This document shows, in pieces, positions 54,077 through 61,638 of a stretch of DNA of 64,000 nucleotides (position 1 is the stretch's first letter; each line of letters begins with the position of its first letter). A program made the translations under genes and the position numbers. Location of the stretch: contig JACKHZ010000012.1 of the NCBI GenBank assembly GCA_020638735.1, forward strand, positions 186,001-250,000, in the 5' to 3' direction. Source of the DNA: Planctomycetota bacterium (GTDB taxonomy: Bacteria; Planctomycetota; UBA1135; UBA2386). Under the pieces are notes generated by a model. That model saw only the letters and a list, made by a program, of their open reading frames with translations. It had not been told where the DNA came from and searched no databases.

Positions 54077-54083
54077 GCTGCCG

Positions 54084-55232
54084 ATGAAGACGCCCCCGTC
54101 GCAGCCGACCCGCCGCTCGTTCCTGACCTCGTCGCTCGCCGCCGGCGCGGCGCTGCCGCTCGTCTCGCGGCTGCCGGCCGCGGCGAGCCACCGGCCCTCG
54201 CCGAAGAAGATCCTGGTGCTCGGCGGCACCGGGTTCCTCGGCCCGCACTTCGTCCGTGCGGCGCTGGCCAACGGGCACACGGTGACGCTGTTCAACCGCG
54301 GCAAGACCAACACCGAGCTGTTCCCCGAGCTCGAGAAGCTGCGCGGTGACCGTGAGCAGGGTGACCTCGAAGCGCTGAAGGGGCGCGAGTTCGACGCGGT
54401 GATCGACACCTCCGGCTACGTGCCGGCGCACGTCGAGGCGACCGCGACGCTGCTGCGCGACCACGTCGCGCACTATCAGTTCATCAGCACGATCTCGGTC
54501 TACGGCGCCTTCGGCACGCGACCCGACACGGTCGACGAGACGACCGCCGTCGCCACCGTCGAGGACGACAAGGTCGCCGAGGTCAGCACGATCCGGCAGT
54601 CGATGCCGTTCTACGGCGCGCTCAAGGCGCGCTGTGAGGCGGCGGCCGAGGCGGCGATGCCGGGCAAGGTCGCCAACATCCGGCCGGGCTTGATCGTCGG
54701 CCCCGGCGACAACAGCGACCGCTTCACGTGGTGGCCGGTGCGCATCGACAAGGGCGGCGAAGTGCTGTGCCCCGGCGACGAGGACGGACAAGTGCAGTTC
54801 GTCGACGTGCGCGACCTCGCCGAGTGGATGCTGGTGTGCGCCGAGCAGCGCGTCGCGGGCGTGTTCAACTGCACGGGCTTCCAGGGCCGCGTCGGCATGC
54901 GCGACGTGCTCTCGGCCTGCAAGTGTGCGACCAGCGTTCCGGTGACGCTGACGTTCGTCAGCGAGGAGTTCCTGCGCGAGAACGAGGTCGGCGCGTGGAT
55001 GCAGATGCCGCTGTGGATCCCGCGCGAGGGGCGCACGATCGTCGCCAACCAGCGCGCGATCGACAAGGGTCTGCGTTTCCGGCCGATCGCCGACACGGTT
55101 CGCGACACCCTGCACTGGGCCAAGACCGAGCGCGGCGACAAGCCGTTCGCGCGCACCGGCATCGAGGCCGAGCGCGAACAGCAGTTGTTGGCGAAGTGGC
55201 ACGAACGCGACGTGCAGGGTGGTGGCAAGTGA
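54084..55232 (+). CDS. Tat-exported NAD-dependent epimerase/dehydratase (extended SDR)
   Basis: This 382-residue protein begins with a twin-arginine signal (TRRSFLTSSLAAGAALPLV). The Rossmann loop follows as VLGGTGFLGPHF, then a VIDTSGYVP segment and an ISTISVYGAFG strand. The active-site Tyr lies in a FYGALKARCE segment (YxxxK is Y-G-A-L-K). Export of an NAD-binding SDR through Tat is known for a few planctomycetal oxidoreductases. The start at 54084 places the Tat motif near the N-terminus. It overlaps the downstream S46 gene region, ending just before its start. Confidence 0.83.
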   Translation: MKTPPSQPTRRSFLTSSLAAGAALPLVSRLPAAASHRPSPKKILVLGGTGFLGPHFVRAALANGHTVTLFNRGKTNTELFPELEKLRGDREQGDLEALKGREFDAVIDTSGYVPAHVEATATLLRDHVAHYQFISTISVYGAFGTRPDTVDETTAVATVEDDKVAEVSTIRQSMPFYGALKARCEAAAEAAMPGKVANIRPGLIVGPGDNSDRFTWWPVRIDKGGEVLCPGDEDGQVQFVDVRDLAEWMLVCAEQRVAGVFNCTGFQGRVGMRDVLSACKCATSVPVTLTFVSEEFLRENEVGAWMQMPLWIPREGRTIVANQRAIDKGLRFRPIADTVRDTLHWAKTERGDKPFARTGIEAEREQQLLAKWHERDVQGGGK

Positions 55233-55246
55233 GCGGAGGTGCCAAT

Positions 55247-57280
55247 TTGGTCCGCGCCATGCGAAGCCCCGGTCTCGGTCTGTTGCTGTCGCTCGTCTCG
55301 TTCGCTGCCCCGGCGCTCGCCCAGGACGAGCTGGGCCTCGGCAAGATGTGGACGTTCGAGCGGCCGCCGCTCGCCTACCTCGAGCGCGAGTACGGGTTCA
55401 AGGCCGACGAGCGCTGGTGGAACACGCTGCGCCTCGCCTCGCTGCGCTTCGGCCGCGGCTGCTCGGCGTCGTTCGTGTCGCCGCAGGGGCTGATCCTGAC
55501 CAATCACCACTGCGCGCGCGGCGCGGTCGCCGAGGTGCAGGGGGACAACGACTGGGTTCGGGACGGCTTCGTCGCCGACGAGCTCGACGACGAGGTCCGG
55601 CTGCCGGGTCTGACGGTGCAGCAGCTGGTCGACATGCAGGACGTGACGGCCGAGGTCGAGCGCGACGTCGACGACGCGATGTCGGCCGACGACGCCGAGG
55701 CGCGCCGCGAACAGAACCGCGAGCGCATCCTCGCCCAGGCGCGGGCGCGCAACCCGGAACGCACGCCGCAGCTGGTCAAGCTGTTCCAGGGCGCCGTCTG
55801 GCAGCTCTACGAGTACCGCGTGTTCGACGACATCCGGCTGGTGATGGCGCCGCACCTGCAGGCGGCGCACTTCGGCGGCGATCCGGACAACTTCGTCTAT
55901 CCGCGCTACGCGGTCGACTTCTCGTTCTGTCGCGCCTACGTCGACGGCAAGCCCGCCGATACCTCGGCCAACTTCTTCCGGTGGGGCGACGGCCCGGAGG
56001 TCGGCGAGCTGGTGCTGTTGACCGGCAACCCGGGCGGCACCTCGCGGCTGTTGACCAAGGCTCAGCTCGAGTACCAACGCGACGCGCGCTATCCGCGCGT
56101 TCGCGAGCTGATCGACAACCGTCTCGCCGTGCTGCGCGAGTTCAGCGAGCGCGACCCTGAGATGGAGAAGCGCCTGCGCACGGTGATCCTCAACCTCGAG
56201 AACGGGCAGAAGCTCTACCGCGGCGAGCACGGCGCGTTGCGCGACCCCAACTTCATGGCGCGCAAGGAGCGGGCCGAAGAGGCCTTCCAGCAGCGTGCGC
56301 GGGACAGCGGTCGCGGGGAGGCGCTGGCGATCTGGCGCGAGCTCGAGAAGCTGATGCGCGACAAGGTCGCGCTCGACGCGCCGCTCAACTTCCAGTCGAC
56401 CGGCGGCCTGCCGTTGCTGCTGCGCGCCGAGGCGGTGCTGCAGTTCGGGGAGACCGGCGACGAGGCGGCGGCGCAGAAGGCGCGCGACGTCGTATGTCGG
56501 CGTGACGCGGTGCAGGAGGCGCTGTTCGTCGATCACCTCGAGCGGGCGCGCAAGTGGCTGCCTGCCGGCGATCCGTACCTGACGGCGATACTCGGCGACC
56601 GCGAGCCGGCCGCGGCGGTGGCGGCGCTGCTCGAGAAGAGCCGCCTCGCGGAACCCGATCGGCTCGAAGAGTTGCTTCGCGGCGGTCGGCCGGCGATCGA
56701 CGAATGCGAAGATCCGGCGATCGCGGCGATGCGCGCGGTGCGGCCGTTGGCGCAGCGCAACGCCGCGCGCGAGCGCAGCATCGCCGCCGCGGAGGCGCAG
56801 CTCGGCGCGCGCATCGCGCGGCTGCTGTTCGCGGTCTACGGCAACGACGTCTCCCCGGACGCGACGTTCACGCTGCGCTTCAGCGACGGGCGCGTGGCCG
56901 GCTACCCGTACAACGGCTCGCTGGCGCCGTGGCGAACGGTGTTCCACGGCATGTTCGCGCGCAACGTCGAGTTCGACGGCGTGCACCCGTTCGACCTGCC
57001 GGAGCCGTGGCTCCTGGCGCGCGATCGCATCGACATGCAGGCGCCCGTCGACTTCGTCTGCACCGTCGACTCGACCGGCGGCAACTCCGGCAGCCCGGTC
57101 GTCAACAGCAAGCTCGAGCTGGTCGGGCTGCTGTTCGACGGCAACATCGAGTCGATGGCCAACGAGTTCCTGTATGGCGAGCGCGTCGAGCGCAGCGTCT
57201 GCGTGCATCCGCAAGGCATCGTCGAGGCGTTGCGCAAGGTCTACGAGGCGAAGCGGCTGCTGCGGGAGATCGGGCGGTAG
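55247..57280 (+). CDS. S46-family dipeptidyl peptidase (DPP7/DPP11-like)
   Basis: This 677-residue protein has a signal peptide (SPGLGLLLSLVSFAAPALAQ). The chymotrypsin-like S46 catalytic parts are His in GLILTNHHC (about residues 87-88), an Asp in the GGDPDNFVYPRYAVDF segment and Ser614 in GGNSGSPVV. A helical cap domain lies between. Gly in LLFDGNIE matches DPP7-type specificity for hydrophobic residues (DPP11 has Arg there). It releases dipeptides from peptides in the periplasm. The TTG at 55247 is preceded 6 bases earlier by a perfect GGAGGT, which decides the start over GTG 55229 and ATG 55259. Confidence 0.85.
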   Translation: MVRAMRSPGLGLLLSLVSFAAPALAQDELGLGKMWTFERPPLAYLEREYGFKADERWWNTLRLASLRFGRGCSASFVSPQGLILTNHHCARGAVAEVQGDNDWVRDGFVADELDDEVRLPGLTVQQLVDMQDVTAEVERDVDDAMSADDAEARREQNRERILAQARARNPERTPQLVKLFQGAVWQLYEYRVFDDIRLVMAPHLQAAHFGGDPDNFVYPRYAVDFSFCRAYVDGKPADTSANFFRWGDGPEVGELVLLTGNPGGTSRLLTKAQLEYQRDARYPRVRELIDNRLAVLREFSERDPEMEKRLRTVILNLENGQKLYRGEHGALRDPNFMARKERAEEAFQQRARDSGRGEALAIWRELEKLMRDKVALDAPLNFQSTGGLPLLLRAEAVLQFGETGDEAAAQKARDVVCRRDAVQEALFVDHLERARKWLPAGDPYLTAILGDREPAAAVAALLEKSRLAEPDRLEELLRGGRPAIDECEDPAIAAMRAVRPLAQRNAARERSIAAAEAQLGARIARLLFAVYGNDVSPDATFTLRFSDGRVAGYPYNGSLAPWRTVFHGMFARNVEFDGVHPFDLPEPWLLARDRIDMQAPVDFVCTVDSTGGNSGSPVVNSKLELVGLLFDGNIESMANEFLYGERVERSVCVHPQGIVEALRKVYEAKRLLREIGR

Positions 57281-57513
57281 TCGGGGCGGGAGCGGGGTCG
57301 TGGCCTTGGGCGATGGTCGGGGCGCGGCTGCTCGCAGTGGATGGGGATGGGGGAGTGTTCGCGGGAGTGGAGTACTAGGCTGACCGGCCGAACAACGGTG
57401 GCGCAGTAGGAGGAGCGGGGTGCAGGGGTTGTGGAGATGCGTGAGGCGGATAGGCTGCAGCGGCGGGCGACGGGAATAGGCCGGTCGTCCGCATTGAAGT
57501 TGGGCAGACAACG
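57281..57513. other. G-rich gap before the cassette array
   Basis: This 233-base stretch between the S46 gene and the first DUF4265 gene is strongly G-rich on the plus strand and holds no gene I can support. GTTGGGC at 57499-57505 fits the GTTRRRY recombination core of integron sites and could mark the left border of the first cassette, but no hairpin precedes it. Confidence 0.4.
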
Positions 57514-57960
57514 ATGGCCGATTCTGAGTTGTGCAAGATCGTCTTGGTGACGGGTCAGGGCGACAACGTGATCGTTGAAACGCCTTGGGCTGAGCATGTT
57601 GAGGGTGACCAGTTTCGCTTGCGCAACATCCCCTTCTACGCCTACGGGGTCTCGCTTGACGACGTGATCGAGGCCACACCCGAGCCCGATGACTCGCGAC
57701 CACACTTCCGTCGTGTCGTGGTCAAATCCGGCAATCGGACTCTGCGGGTCGCTGCAGCCAAGGACCAGGACCGCGTCTCCCAGGATCTTCTTGATGAGCT
57801 GGCTGCGCTGGGGTGCGACTACTGCCGTGCCACCCCTCGCTACGTCTGTATCACCATCGCTCCCGCAGTTCCCCTGGACGCCGTCGTTGCCGTGCTTGAG
57901 AGGTCGGAGTTCGACTGGGAGCAGGCCGATCCAAGCGACGAGGAGCTGAGTCCCGAGTGA
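57514..57960 (+). CDS. DUF4265 protein (cassette gene 1)
   Basis: This 148-residue cytoplasmic protein matches DUF4265: FRLRNIPFYAYGVSLDDVIE, HFRRVVVKSGNRTLRVA and a LGCDYCRATPRYVCITI end. Function of the family is unknown; members often lie in variable gene neighbourhoods. GC and codon use are slightly lower than in the chromosomal genes. A core-like GTTGGGC precedes the start by 9 bases, and an attC-like site follows the stop by 14 bases, so it sits like an integron cassette gene. Confidence 0.78.
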   Translation: MADSELCKIVLVTGQGDNVIVETPWAEHVEGDQFRLRNIPFYAYGVSLDDVIEATPEPDDSRPHFRRVVVKSGNRTLRVAAAKDQDRVSQDLLDELAALGCDYCRATPRYVCITIAPAVPLDAVVAVLERSEFDWEQADPSDEELSPE

Positions 57961-57974
57961 CACCGTCGCATGCT

Positions 57975-58037
57975 GCCCAACTCCACGCAGGAGCTGACGG
58001 CCCTTCGGGCCGCAGCTCAGCGTGACAGACGTTGAAC
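57975..58037 (+). repeat. attC-like recombination site 1
   Basis: The site starts with GCCCAAC (RYYYAAC) at 57975-57981 and ends with GTTGAAC (GTTRRRY) at 58031-58037. Between them GAGCTGACGGCCC pairs with GGGCCGCAGCTC around a TTC loop, leaving one extrahelical base, and ACGC pairs with GCGT outside. This is the layout of integron attC sites. It lies 14 bases after the DUF4265 stop. Confidence 0.7.
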
Positions 58038-58176
58038 GAAACCGCTCCGCGGTAGCCCGCTCCCGGCACCTTGCGTCGGTTGAGCCATCAGCGGCCTGAT
58101 TCCTCCGCCCGATCGTCGTCGCCGGCAAGATCGTGTGCGTGGCGGCAGGGAGGAGTCCCTGACGACGAGGAAGTCG

Positions 58177-59016
58177 ATGGCGTTGCTACGCGATCGGATG
58201 GCAGAGGATCTGCGCATCCGCAACTACTCCCCGCGGACGATCGAGACCTACGTGTCGATGATGCAGCGGTTCGCGCATCAGTTCGACAAGCCGCCGAGCC
58301 AGCTCGGGCTGGCGGAGATCCGCGCGTTCCAGGTGCGGCTGATCGAGCAGAAGGTCTCGTGGTCGTTGTTCAACCAGGCCGTGTGCGCGCTGCGGTTCTT
58401 CTTCCGCGTGACGCTGCCGCGCGACTTCGCGGTGGAGCACATCCCGTTCGCGAAGCGCAAGCGGCCGTTGCCGACCGTGCTGAGCGTCGAGGAGGTGCGC
58501 CGTCTCCTCGCGGCGCCGTCGAACACCAAGCACCGCACGATCCTGAGCCTGATCTACGCGACGGGCCTGCGGTTGACTGAGGCAACGCATCTTCGAGTGA
58601 GCGACATCGATGGCGAGCGGATGACGGTGCACGTTCGGCGCGGCAAGGGTGGCAAGCCGCGCATGGTACCGATGTCGGCGGCGTTGCGTGCACAGCTGCG
58701 CGCATACTGGCTCTTGGATCGTCCTCGCGACTACCTGTTTCCAGGCAAGCGACCTGACCGTCCGCTGCACGAGACCAGCGTTCAGCATGCGATTGCCAAG
58801 GCACGGCTGGAGGCACGCATCGAGAAGCCTGCCAGCGTGCACACGTTGCGACACAGCTACGCAACCCACCTGCTCGAGATGGGCGTCGACCTACGCACGA
58901 TCCAGCAGTTGCTCGGCCACGGGAGTCTGTCGACGACCTCGATCTACGTGCACGTGACGGGGCGGCTGCTCGACTCGGCGAACAAGGCCATCGACCTGCT
59001 GGCGATCCCGACCTGA
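58177..59016 (+). CDS. Tyrosine recombinase of the IS91-like element
   Basis: This 279-residue recombinase has an N-terminal SAM-like core-binding domain (MAEDLRIRNYSPRTIETYVS) and a catalytic domain with Arg132 (TGLRLTEATHLR), Lys157 (RRGKGGKPR), His222-x-x-Arg225 (HTLRHSYATHL), His248 (LLGHGSL) and nucleophile Tyr257 (TSIYVHV). All six residues are present. The ATG at 58177 has GAGG 6 bases upstream and was preferred to GTG 58135. It is 7 bases before the transposase gene. It lacks the extra domain of integron integrases, so it should not be taken for IntI. Confidence 0.87.
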   Translation: MALLRDRMAEDLRIRNYSPRTIETYVSMMQRFAHQFDKPPSQLGLAEIRAFQVRLIEQKVSWSLFNQAVCALRFFFRVTLPRDFAVEHIPFAKRKRPLPTVLSVEEVRRLLAAPSNTKHRTILSLIYATGLRLTEATHLRVSDIDGERMTVHVRRGKGGKPRMVPMSAALRAQLRAYWLLDRPRDYLFPGKRPDRPLHETSVQHAIAKARLEARIEKPASVHTLRHSYATHLLEMGVDLRTIQQLLGHGSLSTTSIYVHVTGRLLDSANKAIDLLAIPT

Positions 59017-59023
59017 CGCCGAC

Positions 59024-60181
59024 ATGGCCCGGGCCACGTTCGAGGTGGCAGACGTGATAGATCGCTTCAGCGAGCAGTTGCTCGCCGAGGCGCCGGTCTC
59101 GCTTGACCAGAAGCGCGTCATGCACGCGCTGACCGCCTGCCGTACTGCGCAGCTCGGCGGTCACGTCGAAGCATGCGATCACTGCGATTATCGCCGCATC
59201 GCCTACAACAGCTGCCGCAACCGGCATTGCCCAAAGTGCCAAGGCACACGTCAGGCGAAGTGGCTCGACGACCGGGCGAAGGACCTGCTACCGGTCGAGT
59301 ACTTCCACGTCGTGTTCACGGTACCCGAGGAGATCGCCGCGATCGTGCTGCAGAACAAGCGGGTGCTCTACGGCATCCTGTTTCGTGCGTCGTCGGAGAC
59401 GCTGCAGACAATCGCGGCGGACGAGCGGCATCTCGGTGCGGAGATCGGCTTCGTCTCCGTGCTGCACACGTGGAGTCAGGACTTGCGGCACCATCCGCAC
59501 GTGCACTGTGTCGTGCCGGGCGGTGGGCTGTCCGCAGACGGATCGTGGGTCGCGTGTCGTCCGGGCTTCTTCCTACCCGTGCGGGTGCTGTCGAAGATGT
59601 ACCGCGGGCGCTTCGTCGCGCTGTTGCGAGCGGCGTTCGAGTGCGGCGAACTGGGCTTCCATGGCAAGTTGGCGGCGCTACGTGACCCCGATTGCTTCGC
59701 GCAGTGCCTCGATCGTGCGATGGCCACGCCCTGGGTCGTCTACAGCAAGGCGCCCTTCGGCGGACCCGAGCAGGTGCTCAAGTACTTGGCGCGCTACACG
59801 CACCGAGTTGCCATCGGCAACAGCCGCATCCTCGGCATCGATGACGCCAGCGTGACATTTCGTGTGCGTGATCGTGCGCAAGACGGCCGCCATCGCACCA
59901 TGACCTTGCCAGGGGTCGAGTTCTTGCGCAGGTTCTTGCTGCATGTCTTGCCGAAGGGGCTGCAGCGCATTCGGCACTACGGATTGCTCGCCAACCGTCG
60001 CCGTGCCATCAACCTCGCGCTCGCGCGGCTGCAGGTCGGTGCCGCGATGCCCATCTCTGCGGTTGTCGGCGTCACTCCCTTCGAGCCGTTCGACGTGAGC
60101 TGCCCGGCTTGCGGCAAGGGGCAGCTGCATCGCGGGCCGTTCACCGACGTGACCATGACTCTGCTCCTCGACTCTTCATGA
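59024..60181 (+). CDS. IS91-family HUH transposase
   Basis: This 385-residue protein has an N-terminal zinc finger (CDHCDYRRIAYNSCRNRHC, then CPKC), the HUH motif HPHVHCVV (His159 and His161), and candidate tyrosines Tyr254 and Tyr258 in YLARYTHRV. A C-terminal SCPACGKGQ zinc pair follows. It would nick and rolling-circle transfer the element. It is intact with no internal stop. The coding sequence ends in the element's right part. Confidence 0.9.
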   Translation: MARATFEVADVIDRFSEQLLAEAPVSLDQKRVMHALTACRTAQLGGHVEACDHCDYRRIAYNSCRNRHCPKCQGTRQAKWLDDRAKDLLPVEYFHVVFTVPEEIAAIVLQNKRVLYGILFRASSETLQTIAADERHLGAEIGFVSVLHTWSQDLRHHPHVHCVVPGGGLSADGSWVACRPGFFLPVRVLSKMYRGRFVALLRAAFECGELGFHGKLAALRDPDCFAQCLDRAMATPWVVYSKAPFGGPEQVLKYLARYTHRVAIGNSRILGIDDASVTFRVRDRAQDGRHRTMTLPGVEFLRRFLLHVLPKGLQRIRHYGLLANRRRAINLALARLQVGAAMPISAVVGVTPFEPFDVSCPACGKGQLHRGPFTDVTMTLLLDSS

Positions 60182-60566
60182 GCCCACGGACGACGATCTC
60201 TGCCTTGAACATGGTGACCGTTGGGGCCGCCTCAGAGAGGGTCCGTATGGCCTCGACGGACGGCAACGCGTTGGGCCCCACTCCCTTGTCGGCCGCGCCG
60301 AATGGAAGCGCAGCAAGCAGCTCCAGGGGATGTGCCAAGTCGGCCAGAGTGTCCGGCAGGAGCTCCCGGGCCGCCGCGGGGATGCCGTCGGCGATTCGAA
60401 GCCCATAGGGCGTTGCACCGCGGCTTCGTTCAACTGATTCTATCCGGAAGAAGTCGCGGTCAGGATGTTGGCCAACGTCGGAGCATCTGCGCGACTTCCT
60501 CCGGATAGAATCCTCTTCGTTTTCGTTGGCCAGACATGTGCCTTCACCTGCATCGCATAGAGCCTG
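60182..60566. other. Noncoding region: right end of the IS91-like element and cassette border
   Basis: The first 246 bases should hold the element's right end and its replication origin; no gene is supported (a minus-strand frame here ends in sequence opposite the transposase and looks like a shadow). From 60428 on is GTTC, then a long inverted repeat (60436-60512), and GGCCAAC...GTTGGCC (60470-60476 and 60525-60531) that may be an aberrant attC. The second DUF4265 gene starts at 60567. Confidence 0.5.
60436..60512. repeat. 23-bp inverted repeat with 31-base spacer
   Basis: Bases 60436-60458 and 60490-60512 are reverse complements with a single mismatch in 23. The arms begin GATTCTATCCGG and end CGCG. 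It could be a terminator, part of a damaged attC, or an insertion-sequence origin hairpin. It lies just right of the suggested IS91 end. Confidence 0.6.
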
Positions 60567-61022
60567 ATGAAGCCTCGTGAGCACGGCACTGTCAATCTGA
60601 GCTTCCCCCTCGATGTGCAGGATGGGTGGCCGCCGGTTGCCGTCGAGTGCTTGCCGTTCAAGACAGAGGACGCTGGGGTTCGTTTGCTCGTCGCTCCGCT
60701 GTTCGTCCGCGGCCTATCGGTCGGCGATGTGCTTGAGTGCACTATCGAGAGTGACACTGAGCACGTGACGGCGTGGCGCCATGTGACCAAGTCGGATCAC
60801 TCGACTTTCTGGCTGCTTCGCGCTGGAGATGAGCGAGTCTTGCTCGATGGCCTTGAGCGCCTTCGGTCCATCGGGTGCTCGACCGTAGGTGTCGCGCAGC
60901 TGGGGGTATTTGCGGTCGATGTCCCCGGTGAGGTGTCGATGGACACGGTTGACTCGATCCTCGATAGCCTCGTTGAGCGAGGGTTTCCGGTCGCCTGCCC
61001 GTCGAGCCGACATCCAGAGTAG
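60567..61022 (+). CDS. DUF4265-like protein (cassette gene 2)
   Basis: This 151-residue protein has the DUF4265 layout: a LVAPLFVRGLSVGDVLEC strand segment and an ERLRSIGCSTVGVAQLG end near an acidic helix. It is only distantly like the first copy. Base composition is lower in GC than its chromosomal neighbours. An attC-like site follows about 100 bases after the stop. It is a second DUF4265 gene in a cassette-like position. Confidence 0.65.
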   Translation: MKPREHGTVNLSFPLDVQDGWPPVAVECLPFKTEDAGVRLLVAPLFVRGLSVGDVLECTIESDTEHVTAWRHVTKSDHSTFWLLRAGDERVLLDGLERLRSIGCSTVGVAQLGVFAVDVPGEVSMDTVDSILDSLVERGFPVACPSSRHPE

Positions 61023-61120
61023 CCCTGGCCAGATCCTCAATTGGGTGTAGCGGTTCGCGCAGACGCGACGCACCAAAGCCGGAGCGGCGTGCCCTACGCC
61101 GAGACCTCGCGTAGGATGCT

Positions 61121-61189
61121 GGCCAACACGCCGCAGGAGCCGGCGAGCGCCGCAGCGGCGCTCGTGGCTCAGCGGCAAAGACGTTGGGT
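61121..61189 (+). repeat. attC-like recombination site 2
   Basis: The site runs from GGCCAAC at 61121-61127 (one base off RYYYAAC) to GTTGGGT at 61183-61189. Between them GAGCC and CGAGCGCC pair with GGCGCTCG and GGCTC around a GCA loop, with extrahelical bases, and GCCGC pairs with GCGGC outside. It shares CAGGAGC and GGCTCAGCG-type arms with the site at 57975. It directly precedes the third cassette gene. Confidence 0.65.
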
Positions 61190-61195
61190 GGACGA

Positions 61196-61571
61196 ATGAC
61201 TCACGAAGAGGAGCCAGTCTGGGACGACACCGACTCGAAGTTCGGCGACACCTTGCGTACGCTCGTCCGGCAGGAGAATGATCTCACCAACCATCGGACG
61301 ACATGGCTCTTGGTCACGCAGGGAATCTTGGCGGCAGCCGCGTCGTCCCTCCTGCGTGAACGTCCGTGGTACGCCGTTGGCCTTGGCGTGGCGGCGGTCT
61401 TGTTGACCTTGTCGATTGGCCACGCGCTCAAGAGCAGCTACGAGTCCCGTCGGTACTTCAAGAGCCTCTGGCGGAAGCGTGTCGATGACAAGAACGCCAA
61501 GATGGACGTTGTGCTGCCGATCGACGGCGGCTTCCCGGACAACGGTGCGATCGCATGGCTGCTGCCGTGGA
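61196..61571 (+). pseudogene. Membrane protein, cassette gene 3, interrupted by IS66
   Basis: The N-terminal 125 residues remain, starting MTHEEEPVW, with two membrane helices (LLVTQGILAAAASSLL and YAVGLGVAAVLLTLSIG). The frame breaks at the IS66 left end and would otherwise reach a stop at 61606 inside the element. Removing the element and one copy of the target duplication joins ...AWLLPW to TFVP at the window end, in frame. I do not recognise the family. It starts 7 bases after the attC-like site. Confidence 0.75.
61564..61571. repeat. IS66 target site duplication, left copy (GCCGTGGA)
   Basis: GCCGTGGA directly abuts the left inverted repeat and is repeated at 63982-63989 next to the right one. 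An 8-bp duplication is standard for IS66. Confidence 0.93.
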
Positions 61572-61608
61572 GTAACCGTCGCGTGAAGGACAGGTCGCCG
61601 GCATAGCT

Positions 61609-61632
61609 CGGGCAGCCGACCGTTGCTGCCCG
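61609..61632 (-). terminator. Hairpin after tnpC
   Basis: CGGGCAGC and GCTGCCCG form an 8-bp perfect stem with an 8-base loop, 7 bases beyond the tnpC stop. It probably ends the IS66 transcript. Confidence 0.45.
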
Positions 61633-61638
61633 CGGTTG

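Larger units (their letters stand above)
58038..60427 (+). mobile_element. IS91-like insertion sequence (approximate ends)
   Basis: The element carries a tyrosine recombinase gene and a HUH transposase gene in the order typical of one IS91 subgroup. The left end is set at the attC border, after GAAC at 58034-58037. The right end is set before GTTC at 60428-60431, as IS91 elements insert next to GTTC/GAAC. GTTGAACGAA at 58031-58040 is repeated inverted at 60425-60434. IS91 elements give no target duplication, so the ends remain tentative. Confidence 0.6.

Noticed and set aside
54075..54083. ATG at 54075 as the SDR start
   Set aside because: It lies within the TAGCAT box and adds three residues before the Tat signal; ATG 54084 fits the 7-base spacing seen elsewhere.
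57281..57513. G-rich stretch as a G-quadruplex or regulatory RNA
   Set aside because: The G runs are irregular and not in a four-run pattern with short loops that I could define with confidence.
58177..59016. Tyrosine recombinase as the missing integron integrase
   Set aside because: It lies 7 bases before an IS91 transposase, is too short, and lacks the additional domain of IntI between the catalytic boxes.
60141..60584. Minus-strand open frame of 147 codons across the IS91 right end
   Set aside because: It overlaps the transposase 3' end and the inverted repeat, has no start with a ribosome site and no recognisable motif.
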